NCBI GenBank assembly: GCA_009602735.1
Contig: WELA01006414.1
Coordinates: 68,513 to 132,512, forward strand
DNA: 64,000 nucleotides
Reading direction: 5' to 3'
Source: Mesotaenium endlicherianum
Taxonomy: Eukaryota > Streptophyta > Zygnematophyceae > Zygnematales > Mesotaeniaceae
A program made the translations under genes and the position numbers. The notes beneath the pieces were generated by a model. That model did not search any database. It saw only the letters and a program-made list of their open reading frames with translations, and had not been told where the DNA came from. Within the stretch, counting starts at the first letter, position 1. The number at the start of each line of letters is the position of its first letter. Of the stretch, positions 1 to 16,586 are shown in pieces.

Positions 1-103
1 CCCCCCCCCCCCCCCGGAAAAAAGAACACCCCCAAGCAGTTTAGGGCTGCCCTGGGCCTTGCCCTTGCAAGAGACAGGAGAGGGCAATGGACAGCAGGCA
101 TAC

Positions 104-3095
104 CACATTGGTGGCGTCGTAGCGGCCCCCGATGCCCACCTCCAGCAGCGCCACGTCCACCTGGCAGCCAAGGCAGCAAGGCACTCCTCGCCCTCATCAT
201 CGTCAAATGTGGCCGGGCAGTGGCAAAGTGGCGGGCATGCAATCAACCTCACCCCATCGGCCCTTTTGTGACCTGCCGTACCAGCCGCCACGCCGTGCTT
301 AGCAGCCACGCCAGCTCTGCCAGTTGCTACTACTTTGCCTCCAGAGAGCACAGTACAGCACAGCTAAGAAGAGGAGGAGAACAGCAGGGCACGACAAGGG
401 GGGGGGGAAGGAGCAGGGGTAAGGTGCAGCGGCAAAGTGCACCTTCTGGGAGGTGAAGAGGCGAAGGCCCAGGAGCGTGAGGAAGCGGAAGTAGGGTGGC
501 ATGGGCACGCCCCCCTCCTCCCCGCTACTGCTGCATGACCCCTGCCGCCCGCCACCACCCGGTTACAGTTAGCCAGTAGCACCCCCCCCTACCCCCCCCG
601 GGCATGCATGCATGCGCGCCTGCCTCCCGCCTGCCGGCCCAAAAGCAAGTGGCAGTGAGCAGGGAGGGAGCAGCCTGCAGCGCCAGTTGGCCGCGAGAGA
701 GTGGAAGCGCGCCCTCGATGGCATAAGGGCAGCATGCCCAAGCAATGCAGCCTGGCAGGTATGAAAGGACCACTGCATTACACGAGCCCATTTCCACTGC
801 GTCCTCTCTCCCACTGTGGAAGTGCGTGCGTGTACGTGCGTGCATGCGTGTGTGCGCGTAGAGTGCAGGCGCAGGCGCGGGCAAAATAGTAGCAGCAGTA
901 GTGGTAGTACCTGGAGGCGGTGGAAGCACCACCAGAAGTGCTCCAGGAACACGCCCTGCGTCACTTCTTGCCTGCCCCACCCCCCTCTCCCCCTCCCGCT
1001 CCGCCCGTCACACACCGGCTGCCACTGCACTGCACTGCACTGTACAACCGAGCTTCCCCACTGCCTGCCTTTTTCTCACTGCCTGCGCTAAATACACGTT
1101 GCCAGCGGAGCAAGATCTCCTGAAATGATAGTCGGGGGGACCAGCCGAGAGCGCCGAGCCAAGAAGCCCTCACCCGCCCGCAAGATAGCAGCCTCCATCC
1201 TGATGCTGATGCTGATGCTGATGCTTCTCACCTCCCTCGTTTCCGACCCTGAAGGCTCTTGCAGCGGCAGCAGCAGCAGCTAGTGATGAACGATGATGCC
1301 CACGTGGGATGGGACAGCACGAGGGGCTGCCGTCGCATTGATGAGTTAGAAAAAGTTAAGAAACAGAGAGAACCATTCCGTGTTCCCGGGCGGACGCCAG
1401 CCATGCCATGCCATGCCATGCCACATCACAAGAGGACAGGACAGAGCAGGGCAGGACAGGGCAGGGCAGGACAGCGGAGAGGCGCACCCGTCAAAGCGGA
1501 AGCGCTCGCGGATGTCCACCAGGTGCGGCGACGTGAAGAGGCCCGTGCGGAACCCCGCGGCCCTCAGGATGCTTTCTGCCAACGCGCCCGTCGAGCCCTG
1601 CTCAACCGCCCGCGCGCACACACGCAGCCGCCCACCCGCAGGCACACATAGTGCTTGAGTGAGGAGCAGCTCCATCCACCACCCCGGTTGCATGCCCCTT
1701 GCCTTCCACTGCTGTTTGCCGCACAGCGCCCCGAGCCACCTCCCTCCCGCCCTGGTGTACCCCCAGCATAAGAAAACCCTCAACCTCTCTAAGAACGCAA
1801 AGAGATCGACGCCTGCTTTCCTCAGCTCTTGGACTTCTAAAGGATGCCCAGCTCAAAGAAGCACAGGTGATGGGGGGGGGAAGAGAGAGAACCAGGCATG
1901 GCTACCCATTGCGCATGCTTCAGTGCACCGCAGCCCGGCTGACGTGGAAGGCGAGCCTGCAGCATGCGCTGCTTCTCACTCGAACACGGACAAGCAGTTC
2001 TTGGTAGCGTGCATGCCAAGGGACCATCCTACCACATGTTGCCTCATTAGATGCCGCCTCACATGTGTGTGACACATATATTAACCCCAGGCGATACATA
2101 CTTGCAGGAGATCGGCACCCATGTCACAAATACGCCCATGTCGGGATGTGCCTCCATGCATGGGGTGGAGACTGAGGGCGCAGCAGATGGGTGGTTGAGG
2201 AGATGTGAAGCATGGCACCTTGCCTTTAGTGCCTGCCAGGTGTATCACACTCAGCTTCTGCAGAGGCTCTTCAAGCTCCAGTATCTGCCCCACAAGCAAA
2301 ACATCAGAAGGGCTTCACTACTAGAACTAACACGGGTACATTGCGAGGTTCTCATCGGTGCCTACTCGTGCATGCATGGGTGTATCAATACCATCCGCAC
2401 GTGTCCTTGGCACAGGACCTTGTTTCCCTCACTTCTCTCATACAATGCCACACACCGCGGTGCATTGTGTGCTACCTGATCATCTCGGTGTGCAACAAAG
2501 AACATCCCATGCCCCCCGGTAACTAACGTACATGAGCAAATAATAGACAAGAGAAAGTTCGAGCATACGTGAAAAGATTCGCAATCACTCCTTGTACCCC
2601 AGGACATAAAGCTTGACCTTGCCAGTGAGCAACGTTCCATTATGGACGCCCTCTTATCCACTTCCATTGGGAGTCCGAATAATACAAATTGAAAAGTAGC
2701 GCCTGCAGCGCCGATCATGTACCCGACTGTCGACAATGAGATGACTTTTACAAGCAACCAGTGCGTTCCCTTGCACTAAATCGTATAGAATGAGCCGAAA
2801 TGCTCCAACCGGGTGTAGGATCAGTGCAGATAGCGAGAAAAGGAGCAGTAAACTATGATGACGAGCAAAATACTTGAGGGCCGCTTTAGAAGGCTCTCAG
2901 CATACACTTCGTCGGGCATTGCAAACAGCTCACCTTTATGTATTCATCCATAAGAGCAAATGCATCTCCCCAGTTGGAACCGTCTGCTCGTTTTCGACGT
3001 GTGATCAAAGTCGAAAGAGCTTGCAGGGCAGCTTCATAATTTCCATCCTCCTTAGCATCTAACTGACCAGCCGGCATAATCCTGTGGGTTGCCAT
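104..3095 (-). CDS. FPGS: Folylpolyglutamate synthase, 5' part (six exons, runs off the left edge)
   Basis: Folylpolyglutamate synthase adds glutamates to folates using ATP, which retains them in the cell. Six exons join in frame: 2934-3095, 2219-2284, 1488-1597, 911-971, 443-541 and 104-160, all with GT-AG borders on the minus strand. The start at 3095 gives a short leader before [12 protein letters not shown]. Family signatures in order: ADGSN; the Mur-ligase-type P-loop AGTKGK/GST, split by intron 2; [39 protein letters not shown]; and [11 protein letters not shown] at the edge. The form GGRYDATN fits FPGS better than dihydrofolate synthase, which is related and not fully excluded. The C-terminal half lies outside the window. 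Bases 1-103 look intronic, so the cut is the window border and not a defect. Transit peptides cannot be judged. The gene is divergent from the MAP kinase. Confidence 0.88.
1201..1225. repeat. TGATGC hexanucleotide microsatellite
   Basis: About four tandem TGATGC units lie in intron 2 of the folylpolyglutamate synthase gene. They are non-coding there. Confidence 0.9.
1401..1475. repeat. Compound simple repeat (CCATG)n then GACAG/GGCAG-rich
   Basis: Four CCATG pentamers (1401-1420) are followed by an imperfect GGACA/GGGCA run (about 1434-1475). Both lie in intron 3 of the folylpolyglutamate synthase gene, just downstream of exon 3. They create spurious open frames on both strands. Confidence 0.85.
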
Positions 3096-4734
3096 CGGAG
3101 GTCAACACCGAGTCACCAGGTGACCACCAACCAAACCAGGTTACTACCTTGCAGGCACGAGTAAGGCAGGATGCATATCGTGTGTAGCGTTTCTTATTTG
3201 CGCTGCGGCATGTTAGACTGTGTTAGACTATCACTCCAAGTCGTGAAGACGAGCAAGCAATGACGTGATTAGATTACAGCACGAGCTTCATGTGTAATGT
3301 CAACTTCCGTGGTAATCTCAAATTCCTTGTCACCGATGTACTTTCAAACCAGTGTACGCCGATCTACGCCGATCTGCGCTCCTAACACATCCCGCAGCTT
3401 GATATTGCATGCCGATAAAACCCGCGAACGCGCCCCCTTCGATTGCGCGACTCGTGAGTCTGACCTAGCCCGACCCATGTCCGACCACGTCGGGTAATGC
3501 GAAACACCTCTGGATCGACGTCAACCGGGCTAACATCCTGAAAGTCAGTGTAGTGTGAAGTAGAGGGGGAACTCGTAAACGTCGCTTTCAAAACCGCGTA
3601 CAGCGGTGTGCAATTTATCCCGTGGTGCCTCGTCCCACGGTTATGTTCACAACGACAACTCGACGACCTTGCTGTACTTGCTGTAAGGATGTTTCAAAAT
3701 GCGGGTCGAATCCAGTCAAATGGAGTCGAATGGAGACATTTATATCGCAAATATTTATAAACGGGGAGGTGGGGCAAAGTTGCACCTGGAACATCGATAA
3801 TTACATTCCGGCATCTCATGCCGCGCGCAAGAGTGATGTAAGGATCTACTAGACAGACCATGCACTACTGCTGTGAACAACCCTCGACATCTTCCTGTTA
3901 GCTCCCACCACGGTCACACCCCAGCCTGTGCCACGCCTGCAGCCCTGTTCCTCTACGCACTTAACGCAACCGCAATGTATGGATAGACATGTTTAATGAC
4001 CTTCATGACTTCGGTGGAAGGGCTTTTCTCCCTCTCAGTTAGCAACTTTCCTTTTCATCTGTAATTGCGTATCCAACTTACGTGTTCTAGTGCAATGTCT
4101 GCCTACGTTGCGTCGCAGCTTTGCGGGTGCACCTGTTCCTGGTAATGTAGAAAACCTGGACAACTGGTAAAACCAGGACAACTGGAGCATGTTGTTAGCA
4201 GTTTACTTGGCTTTGGTATATGGGAGGTGCTGTGGGAGAAATTTGCCGCATATGGTCTAAAAGGCGCTCTTTCTTGGGAAGCTGCGCCACTGATCAGTCT
4301 TCGGATAGATCAGAGGCCTTTTTTAGATTAAGCAGACGTAGGCCATCTATCTCTTTGCTCGAAAGATCCGCTTATTCTGCAAAAGTAGACATAGGACACG
4401 GTACAAATTGCGTAGTAGGTTCAAAGAAGCTTGGCAAGAAGGTACATACACCTTGAGCTTTCGTCCATTCTTGTTGCACCATAAGTTCGAAGCACATAGA
4501 GGACCTACTTCATTGCTTATGCCCTTAGACCTTCTTGATTCAATCCCATTTCATTCCTTCTTTTGTGCGTTTAGGGTTTTGCTCGATGTGTTCCAATATT
4601 TGCTTTCTACCAGTCCTCAAGCTTAGTGCATGTTCATAGATCGCATATCTTTCTGTTGTCTACGCGTGGTCGTCGATTTCACTTGTAAGCCAGAAAGTTG
4701 AGGCTGAATATCTCCACTGGCAGGGCGTGGTCTG
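3096..4734. promoter_or_regulatory. Divergent intergenic region between FPGS and the MAP kinase
   Basis: This 1.64-kb interval separates two start codons pointing away from each other, so it should contain both promoters and both 5' UTRs. An A/T-rich stretch around 3737-3765 contains TATA-like words, but no element can be assigned to either gene. Short frames inside it show no recognisable protein. Confidence 0.5.
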
Positions 4735-9587
<4,853 letters not shown>

Positions 9588-11480
9588 CATAAGCAGCTGG
9601 ATAGGTACCCCCACTTGTATCTGCGTCTCTTTGCCGCCACTAGTGCGTGGTAGGCATGCTAATTGTACAAGGTGTACAGGTTTAGATCCGAGCTCCCCCT
9701 CTTTTGAGGATGAAGCTCCATGTTTTGATGCTGAAAAACATGTATTGTATGAGTAAGCAGCTGCAAGGTGGCTGCTTGTAGCCCAGCCAATTGTTTGCCG
9801 GTGTCGGCCCTCTAAATAAGCCACCGTAGGGTGGATGCAAAGGTTGCAAAATACTTAGGATAGGTAGGTAGTCCAAGCGCCGCTGCTGTTTTTTTTTCCT
9901 CTCCATCGCTATGCTTCACAAGCTTTTATGTGCATCGAGACAAGCATTTATGTATTTTACCTGCATGGATGCGTTTAATCATCCGCTGACCTCAACCCTT
10001 GCCTGCAAGGGAGGGCCAATCTTTGTGGTCTGGTTGTATAAAGAGTTGAACACCTCGTGGCTGATGTGCTTTTAAAACAGTTTAAGCAATTATCAATCAA
10101 TTCAACAACCTGTTGGTAGTAGAAGCTTACACACGATACTTACTTTTCCTCTTTCTTTGTCAATCTCTGTCTAAGATGGCCGTAAGCCACTGGAGCAGGT
10201 GCACCTACATAAAAACTGCAATGGAAGAAATTACATGTGTTGGAGTGCTCATGCAGATAAAAATCTACAAGGGACTTTGTTTATTTCCTAGATTGACTAA
10301 GATGAAGATATTTGTGCATCTGAGCATATGCAGATTGTAAAAGCTCTTCTGCTACACAAATATTACAAATGTTGATGAATTAGCAGCAGGGAGAGCTATA
10401 TAGCCATGCAGCACACACACAAAAATGATGCCTATTTCATTGAACTTCCTTTTGCAATCTGACAGCACAACTCTTTCGTACCAATAACTTGGGTTCAGAT
10501 TTGTGAAAGCTCCAGAACCATGCACAACCAAAATAACTCTCTGAAACTTAGACATTGTTTCCCACTTCGAAGTAGACTCGCTAGCTGCACCCTAGTGGTG
10601 TAACCCTCCGTACCAGAAGTCTTTTGGCTGCACGTGATAGAACGACTAGCATCTCTCTAAACTTTGCATCAATGCACTTGGCACTAAGTCCCATACTGAT
10701 GCTGGCTATTTTTCTCCTTCGGGTGGAATTTTCTTTAGTCACCTCCTTACATATAAGCAGGCCACCTTGACTCACACAACTTCAATACAACCAAATCATG
10801 CATAATACAAGCTAACCTGTGGCACTATGCCATCTAGAAGATGCACCAAGTGTTATTGACTGAAGGCTAGTTCCAGCTGTCGAAGGAGGGTGGCCTTACC
10901 GGCACTCTTGGTGAGTACCGCGGAACGCGCCAGCAGCAGCAATGGTTGTAAAATGTAGGGACCACCAGGGCTTCCCCTGATCTACGTACACGTGAGTACT
11001 GTCAGATAGTGGTCCACGTGTGGGTAACCTAAAATTTAGAATCATGACCTGGCGGAGCTTTACCTCCCTCACAGCAAGACCTGAAAGCTTGCTCCCAAAT
11101 GTATGCATGTTTGTGCGGACACGATGCTCCTTTTCCTTCCCTGCCCTCTGACCATCTCCCTCCCACTGCTACAAGCAGGCCATTCGAACATCTGCGCCAC
11201 AGTGTGTGTTTCTGTCAAGTGTTACCAAGTCGTATTGCCTTATGTACAGGTAGCAGCTTTTACGAGGAGAAGCGGCTTGTGAGTACTGAGGCTGCCCCTG
11301 CTACCCCTTAGATTGAAAGAATGAAAGAAGGTGCCACTCGGCTTACAACTGCAATCAAAGAATCAGCCTGATTCCCAGCCAAGCCATACGGGTTGTGGCT
11401 GGATGTGCCGACTGGTTGAAAGTGTAGCTGCCAGAATCCAGCAGCCATCCCAACACCCATCCCCGCTCTATGCCTTCAGA
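9588..11480. other. 3' flank between convergent MAP kinase and unknown gene
   Basis: This holds the 3' UTR of the kinase and the downstream flank of the convergent gene. A polypyrimidine run ending CTCTCC lies near 9889-9903. Short frames here have no recognisable domain. No RNA gene or transposon end was seen. Confidence 0.5.
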
Positions 11481-11851
11481 CTACGAGCTCCCTGGCGGAC
11501 GGGTGGTCTTCTCCGGGCTTTGGCCCACCAATGGAAACAGACCGCTGCAACTGGCCTCGGCTGGAGGCGGAGGCTGATGCCCCGGTGTGCCTCCTGGGCT
11601 AGCGGGCAAGAACTGAGCCAGCTGAGGCTGCTGCCGCGAATGCTGCCCCCCGCTCGTCAGCAGGCTTAGCCCCAAGCCGGCAGCCTGCCGTTTGTAGAGC
11701 GCTTGCCCGGGCTCTTGGGCTCCCCACGCGTGAGGGAGAGAGGCACTTGTCAGCAAGTTCCTGAGGGCTGGAGGCTCCTGCTGGCCCTGGCTCTGGCTCT
11801 GGCCCTGACCCTGGCCTGCAGGGCTGCCTTGCCACGGTGCCTGCACCTGCG

Positions 11852-11889
<38 letters not shown>

Positions 11890-13141
11890 AAAAACATCTG
11901 GACGCTGGCTCTGTCCAACGCGCCGCTACCAAAGCTCTGTAAGGGGGTCGGATTGTGCTTGACGCTGCTGCTGCTACTGCCAGCAGTGGCTATCATTGTG
12001 CTCCCCATCCCCATGGTCGTGCTCGCCAGCTGCTGCTGAGATGAGCTTGCCGGGCTGGGGCTGACCAATGAGCTAGGAACAGGAACAGCAGGCCCAGCTG
12101 ACGGGCCGGCACCGACTGCTGCTTTGGAAGATTCGCGGCCTATGAAGTGGCGGAAGCTCTCGAGCACGAGCATCCACGTCCGCACGGGCAAACCAGGCAT
12201 GTCGTCGTGGCAGATCTCGTGCTCCTGGTGGATGGCATGGAAGGCGTCTGGCACGGAGAGCTTCTCGGCGTACACCCTGTCCAGCAGCAGCAGCAGGAAC
12301 GTGCACTCAAAGAGGTTCCTGTTGTCGTAGTTGAAGAATCCGTGCTCAAGCCCGTTCTCATTGATGGTGCAGCACATCTGTGGATGACTGCACGTCCACA
12401 CTCTCAGGGTAACCTGCACAAAGGTCAGCCGCGGACACGAAGATGAGACGAGGGCCAAAGATGGGCTGCACAGAGGGCTAAAGCTGGGTGGCTTTGCAAG
12501 GTCGCCAGGGCTCAGCAGAGAGCGCACGAGTCAAGTCACTGCTACTTTTCTCTCAGCACCCCTGACCTTTGCAATAACCTATAGATTTCTGCTTGAGCTG
12601 TAGGACCAGTAAAAGATGAAGGATGGGAAAAAACCATCCTCAGAAGAGACTGACTCACCCGAGTGCGACCACCCGTGTAATGCATCGTTGTATTCTCGTT
12701 CCTCAAGAGTTGCCATTCCGAGTTGCAGGGCGCCCATTGGTTGGTCGGAGTTGGAGGGTATCCGCATGTATTGAAGTTAAGCTTCACCTTATGCGAGTCA
12801 AAAAAGAATTGCTTTTGCTGCTCGTTATACTCCCCTAAATGATCCGTGCTTCTGTTAACGAAGCGCCACGTCTTTGGTATGCTGTGGTCTGGTATGCACA
12901 AGACAGCTTCATGGACGGGATACTTGCAAAACTGATTGACCTTTCCGCATCTACTGACAGGTGTCCTATTCAAATGAGGTGTACAGGATAGACAAGCAAT
13001 CACGGTCAAGCTGTTCCCGAGATTTCCTTCAAAAGACGGGGGCGAATGACTGTGGAAGTTTGTCCAGAGCTCTCTTTTTCTGGCCTCACAGGCGTACTCG
13101 TCACAAATGTTTCCTGGGCAATCCTTTGGGTGCTCTTTCAT
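11481..13141 (-). CDS. Protein of unknown function with Cys/His-rich front and Gln-rich tail
   Basis: I do not recognise this family. The best model has two exons, 12659-13141 and 11481-12377, joined in phase 0 by a strong donor (GTGAGT) and an acceptor ending CCACAG. That gives roughly 459 residues. The front part has many Cys and His residues and ends in an aromatic-rich stretch (QQKQFFFDSHK, NTTMHYTGG). Exon 2 opens with a well-ordered segment (NGLEHGFFNYDNRNLFECTF, DDMPGLPVRTWMLVLESFRH) that looks like a folded, partly helical domain. A Ser/Pro/Gln-rich low-complexity tail of about 190 residues follows, including about 13 consecutive Gln. Such tails are common in nuclear regulators, but that is only a hint. 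The start at 13141 is uncertain; an earlier 5' exon beyond 13.2 kb is possible. Confidence 0.55.
11853..11888 (-). repeat. CAG trinucleotide run encoding polyglutamine
   Basis: Twelve CTG units on the plus strand read as CAG on the coding strand and give most of the glutamine tract of the unknown protein at 11481-13141. Runs like this vary in length between individuals. Confidence 0.95.
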
Positions 13142-15056
13142 TTTCTTGCCAACATGGTAGAACTAGAGATGCTATAGAGCAAAGACACGCTGAGACAACG
13201 TCCGAAAATGCGTTCCAAGCGTTTTAATGCATAAGATGCACGTAACAGGTAACTTCTACTCCCATCATTCTATGTACGCCCGCTTTAACACCATCCGTCA
13301 ATCTGGCCCTGGTCAAAGGCAGCACCCACTAGCAAAGAAAACGAAAAGCTTCAACGGAAACGGCTTCGATGCCCAAGAAGATATGGGGCTCGCCACTTTA
13401 ACCCTACCTCCTTGGCTGGACGACTTGCACGAAGCACACTACAGCGGGAGAACTGCTCCAGACTCGAGAGATCGTTAGCAACTTTAGAACGAGGGTGGGG
13501 TGACCGGGGTCACTGATTTGGTCACATCTGCAAGTCGTGCGCCGTGAGCAACTTGTGAGTCTTGAAGGGAAGGCAGATGCCAGAGGACAACGTACAGCAG
13601 ATGGACACATAAATTCCGTCTTGAACGATACGTGCTAGAGAACGTCGCCCAGCCGCGGGCTGAATGGGCACCTGGGGTAGAAGTTTACTAGTATAAAAGT
13701 CAGTTTCCAAGGTGTGCAATTTTCAAACTTTGTCTTTAGGACTTCGGAACAACAGAAGGTGCCGAAATGAGTAGCAGAGAGAGCGGCCCACCTTACAGAG
13801 CTATCATGACATCGAACTGCATCGAACTCTTTCTCGCTGGATCTGGTCTTATGTGGACGACAAGAGACAGATTGAGGCATTTTATACATATATCATACAA
13901 GGAGTGGGCCGGCACCTTATGATTATCTATCATTACCAAATTTGCCCCATGAGCTCTCTTCGTGCACTAAAGGGACAAAAATGATGACGATACTTTCCGT
14001 CTATGCAGTGTGATACAGTGCATGCTTACATGCGCCGATATGTGCTTGCTTCTTGGAAAAAAGGAGAAAGAAGATTTCCACCGACTACCCAATGACGTAA
14101 GGCTCTCCCGAGTCCCGACTGCTCCCGACCACTCCCGTCACCCCGACTCAACTTAATACCTTCAATGCAAATTTCGAAGTATATGACTGGAATCGACATG
14201 AGCGAGTGTGACCGAGGCCTATTTAAGTCTGAGCTCGCCGAAGCTCGCTGAAGCTCGCAAGTACCACCAACTACAAACCGACATAACTTGACAGCACTGC
14301 AAAGTTATTCAACAGCACTGCAAAGTTATTCAACAGCACTGCAAAGTTTATTCAACAGCACTGTACATCACTACAAAGTACGCGGTCTGGGACTCGACGG
14401 CCTCGAGGCTAAAGGCCACTCGAGGAACAGTGGTTTGTCAAACGTGGTCTGCGTTCAAGTCATGACCTGTCTTGACCGGTGTGGGAAGAGTCGGGGGGGG
14501 GCAGTAGCCGACATTGGACCGCATAGCCAACGGGTCTGTACCACCTCAGAAAACCTTTCACCTCACATGCAAATCAGGTAATTGAGGAAAAGGGGAATTA
14601 TAAACTACATAAAATGGTCCACACGCTCACTGAAAAACACGAGAACAGACGATAGCTAGCGCATCACACGGAAAAGCATGGGAAAATGGAGAGGATAAAT
14701 TGGAGGTGTGCTACATGAAATGCGAAATGTCGCAAACCAAATTTACACAAGTGTGAATTGTCCATTTTCAAAGTATTTTGTCGCTCTCGCTCGACACACC
14801 CAAACCCTCTAAACCCTCTAAACATTCATTGCAGCAGGACGTAAGCTGCTACACTTAGGCGCGTGGAACAAAACAAGGCATATAGTAATATGCATACGTA
14901 GATGCGACGACATATGTCAAGCACTCAACGGAGGTTGTTTGCGCATCACAGGGACATAGTCGATGGAGACGCTAGTGTCTTCGCGAACAACGGTCGAGAG
15001 AGGAGAGGGGAGCCAAGGGGGGCAATAGCGACTTCTTATCGAGTGGCGAGCAGCCA
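13142..15056. other. Intergenic stretch with short repeats, no supported gene
   Basis: Short frames occur on both strands but none has a recognisable domain or splice structure. A small tandem repeat lies at 14292-14366. Part of the upstream region of the leftward unknown gene should fall at its left end. Confidence 0.45.
14292..14366. repeat. Short tandem repeat, 21-22 bp unit, about 3.5 copies
   Basis: The unit CAGCACTGCAAAGTTATTCA(A) is repeated three times, with a partial fourth copy. It is preceded by three imperfect GCTCGC-GAA words near 14230-14260. No coding role is visible. Confidence 0.85.
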
Positions 15057-15392
15057 ATGGCAAGCAACTCAATCAAATTTGATACGGCTAGCATAGCAAG
15101 TCAACTTACAGCAATCGAGCTAATTAAGTTACATGCACAATTCCTAAGCAAGTACGGAAGCGGGCAGGCCGAGCTCAGCAAGGCCGACGCGGTTGAGCTT
15201 GGAGCAACCCAACAAGCTGCTGCATTACAAGTAGCGAAATTACAAGAAGTTGTCAGCAAGTTAGCGCAAACTGAGGTAGCCCAAGCTTGCGAGGTTGAGG
15301 AAGCAGGTTCGAACATCCTCCAGCGAAAGCGACATTGCAGGTGTGGGCAGATTGTCTTAGGGCAACCACGCACAGATGAAGGTGATGAATGA
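15057..15392 (+). CDS. Uncertain small protein, helical and Ala/Gln/Leu-rich
   Basis: This 111-residue frame starts MASNSIKFDTASIASQLTAI and continues in an Ala/Gln/Leu/Glu pattern typical of long helices. Another helical-looking stretch rich in Lys and Glu follows in plus-strand frames as far as about 15655. The composition resembles the capsid-like first frame of a transposon more than a housekeeping gene, but no motif such as a zinc knuckle is present and no terminal repeats were found. It could also be chance. I name no function. Confidence 0.3.
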   Translation: MASNSIKFDTASIASQLTAIELIKLHAQFLSKYGSGQAELSKADAVELGATQQAAALQVAKLQEVVSKLAQTEVAQACEVEEAGSNILQRKRHCRCGQIVLGQPRTDEGDE

Positions 15393-16319
15393 CCTCGCAT
15401 ACTTGTGTCACAATGTCCAAGACGCGTTGGACAAGAAAGACATTCAAGCGGTCCAAAGCGCGTCCAACGACGGTTTGTGCTTGATTACTTTTAGACCAAA
15501 AAAAACCTTTGCGCGGATTTGCATAGCTGGCTTGTGATTAACAAAGTAGTCATGTCTTTGCAATTTAAGGATGAGAGCAAGGAGTGGGAGAATCGGGTCC
15601 AAAAGCAAGTGGCAAAAAGAAAGAACGACAAAGAGGAAGAGCGTGGTGAATTTTAGTAGTCGCAAAGCACGGGCTGGCCAGCATGCGTTGAAGCTAACCC
15701 CCGTGCTCCTAGAATGTTCAGAATTGATTTAGAGTTACTAGACCTGCCAGATGGTCGGTCACACATCTCGTTTTTGGCTTACGGTGGCACATAATGGCCC
15801 TGGCCCCCACTAGAGGCATCCCTTGTTAGCACTTGCCCAGGTAGCAAACTTCCAGGGATCTTATGGATTACCCCGGGGGCCTCATGGCCAGCCCCGCCGT
15901 TAAGTAACAGGTTGCTTGAGCGTTAGTAGATGGAGGCTATTTTAAGCAGGTCTTGGCTTTCATGGACATTTCTAAAATCATTCTCATCATTTTTTTGGTG
16001 CATTATTGCTGGTTTGTTGACCACCTAGGCCCCTGGATAGTTGGTTGCCCATGCTCACGTTGATTGAGCGCAAATGATTGATGTGGGTTGTTTACCAAGC
16101 CTAAGCCTCCATGGATTGTTATGTACTTCAAATAAGGTTTTTCATTAGTATTGTTTTGTTATTTGTCGTTGTTTTGATCCTATTTTTTTTACAAATATGA
16201 AGGCTTTGTACCTGTTCCTTATTGTTTACTTTTATTTCTACTTTCGTTACGCTAGTTTGCTTTGTTGGCACGTTAGTAGGCTGATGATGCGTGTCACTAA
16301 CATCGAGAGATGTACGCTA
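15393..16319. other. Stretch without a supported gene
   Basis: A Lys/Glu-rich helical remnant may extend to about 15655. Beyond that the sequence becomes T-rich and non-coding up to the integrase fragment of element B. Confidence 0.4.
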
Positions 16320-16586
16320 CACATGTAGAGCAATCTGCTCCCATGGATACTCGGGAATAGGCAGAGGTTGCAAGGTACCTCCCTTCCTTCGATTTGGTGT
16401 CTTGTTCCGCTGGCACACATCGCAACTCTTGATCCACTCCTTGATGTCCTTGTCCATATTTCTCTAACAAAACTCTCGCTTCAGCACGCTTGCCATCTCC
16501 TCGCTTCCAAAGTGTCCAACATATAAACAATTATGGTGCTCCGCAAGTAGTAAATCTCGTAGCTCCTTGATGTCAGGTACCACCAT
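16320..16586 (-). mobile_element. Element B, integrase zinc-binding segment
   Basis: The minus strand shows the H...C-x2-C region of a Ty3/gypsy integrase (YVGHFGSEE, then CDVCQRNK-like residues and a PLPIPEYPWEQI-like linker). It ends at the 5-bp duplication ACCAT where element A inserted, and continues in sense with the RNase H side at 25386. Confidence 0.75.
16582..16586. repeat. Target-site duplication of element A (left copy, ACCAT)
   Basis: ACCAT directly precedes the left LTR and is repeated directly after the right LTR at 25386-25390. This is the expected 5-bp duplication of a Ty3/gypsy integration. Confidence 0.92.

Noticed and set aside
59-1783. Several 60-150-residue frames on both strands in the first 2 kb
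   Set aside because: Produced by GC-rich introns and simple repeats. The spliced folylpolyglutamate synthase exons account for the conserved parts.
11703-11942. Plus-strand leucine-rich frame
   Set aside because: Antisense shadow of the CAG/glutamine-rich coding exon.
14803-14824. AAACCCTCTAAACCCTCTAAAC resembles a plant telomere repeat
   Set aside because: The unit is AAACCCTCT, not AAACCCT, and occurs only about twice, so it is not evidence of a telomere.
14600-16319. Search for the 3' LTR of element B to the left of its integrase piece
   Set aside because: No stretch here matches the region right of its gag (38.8-41 kb). The LTRs are lost, too diverged, or outside the compared stretches.
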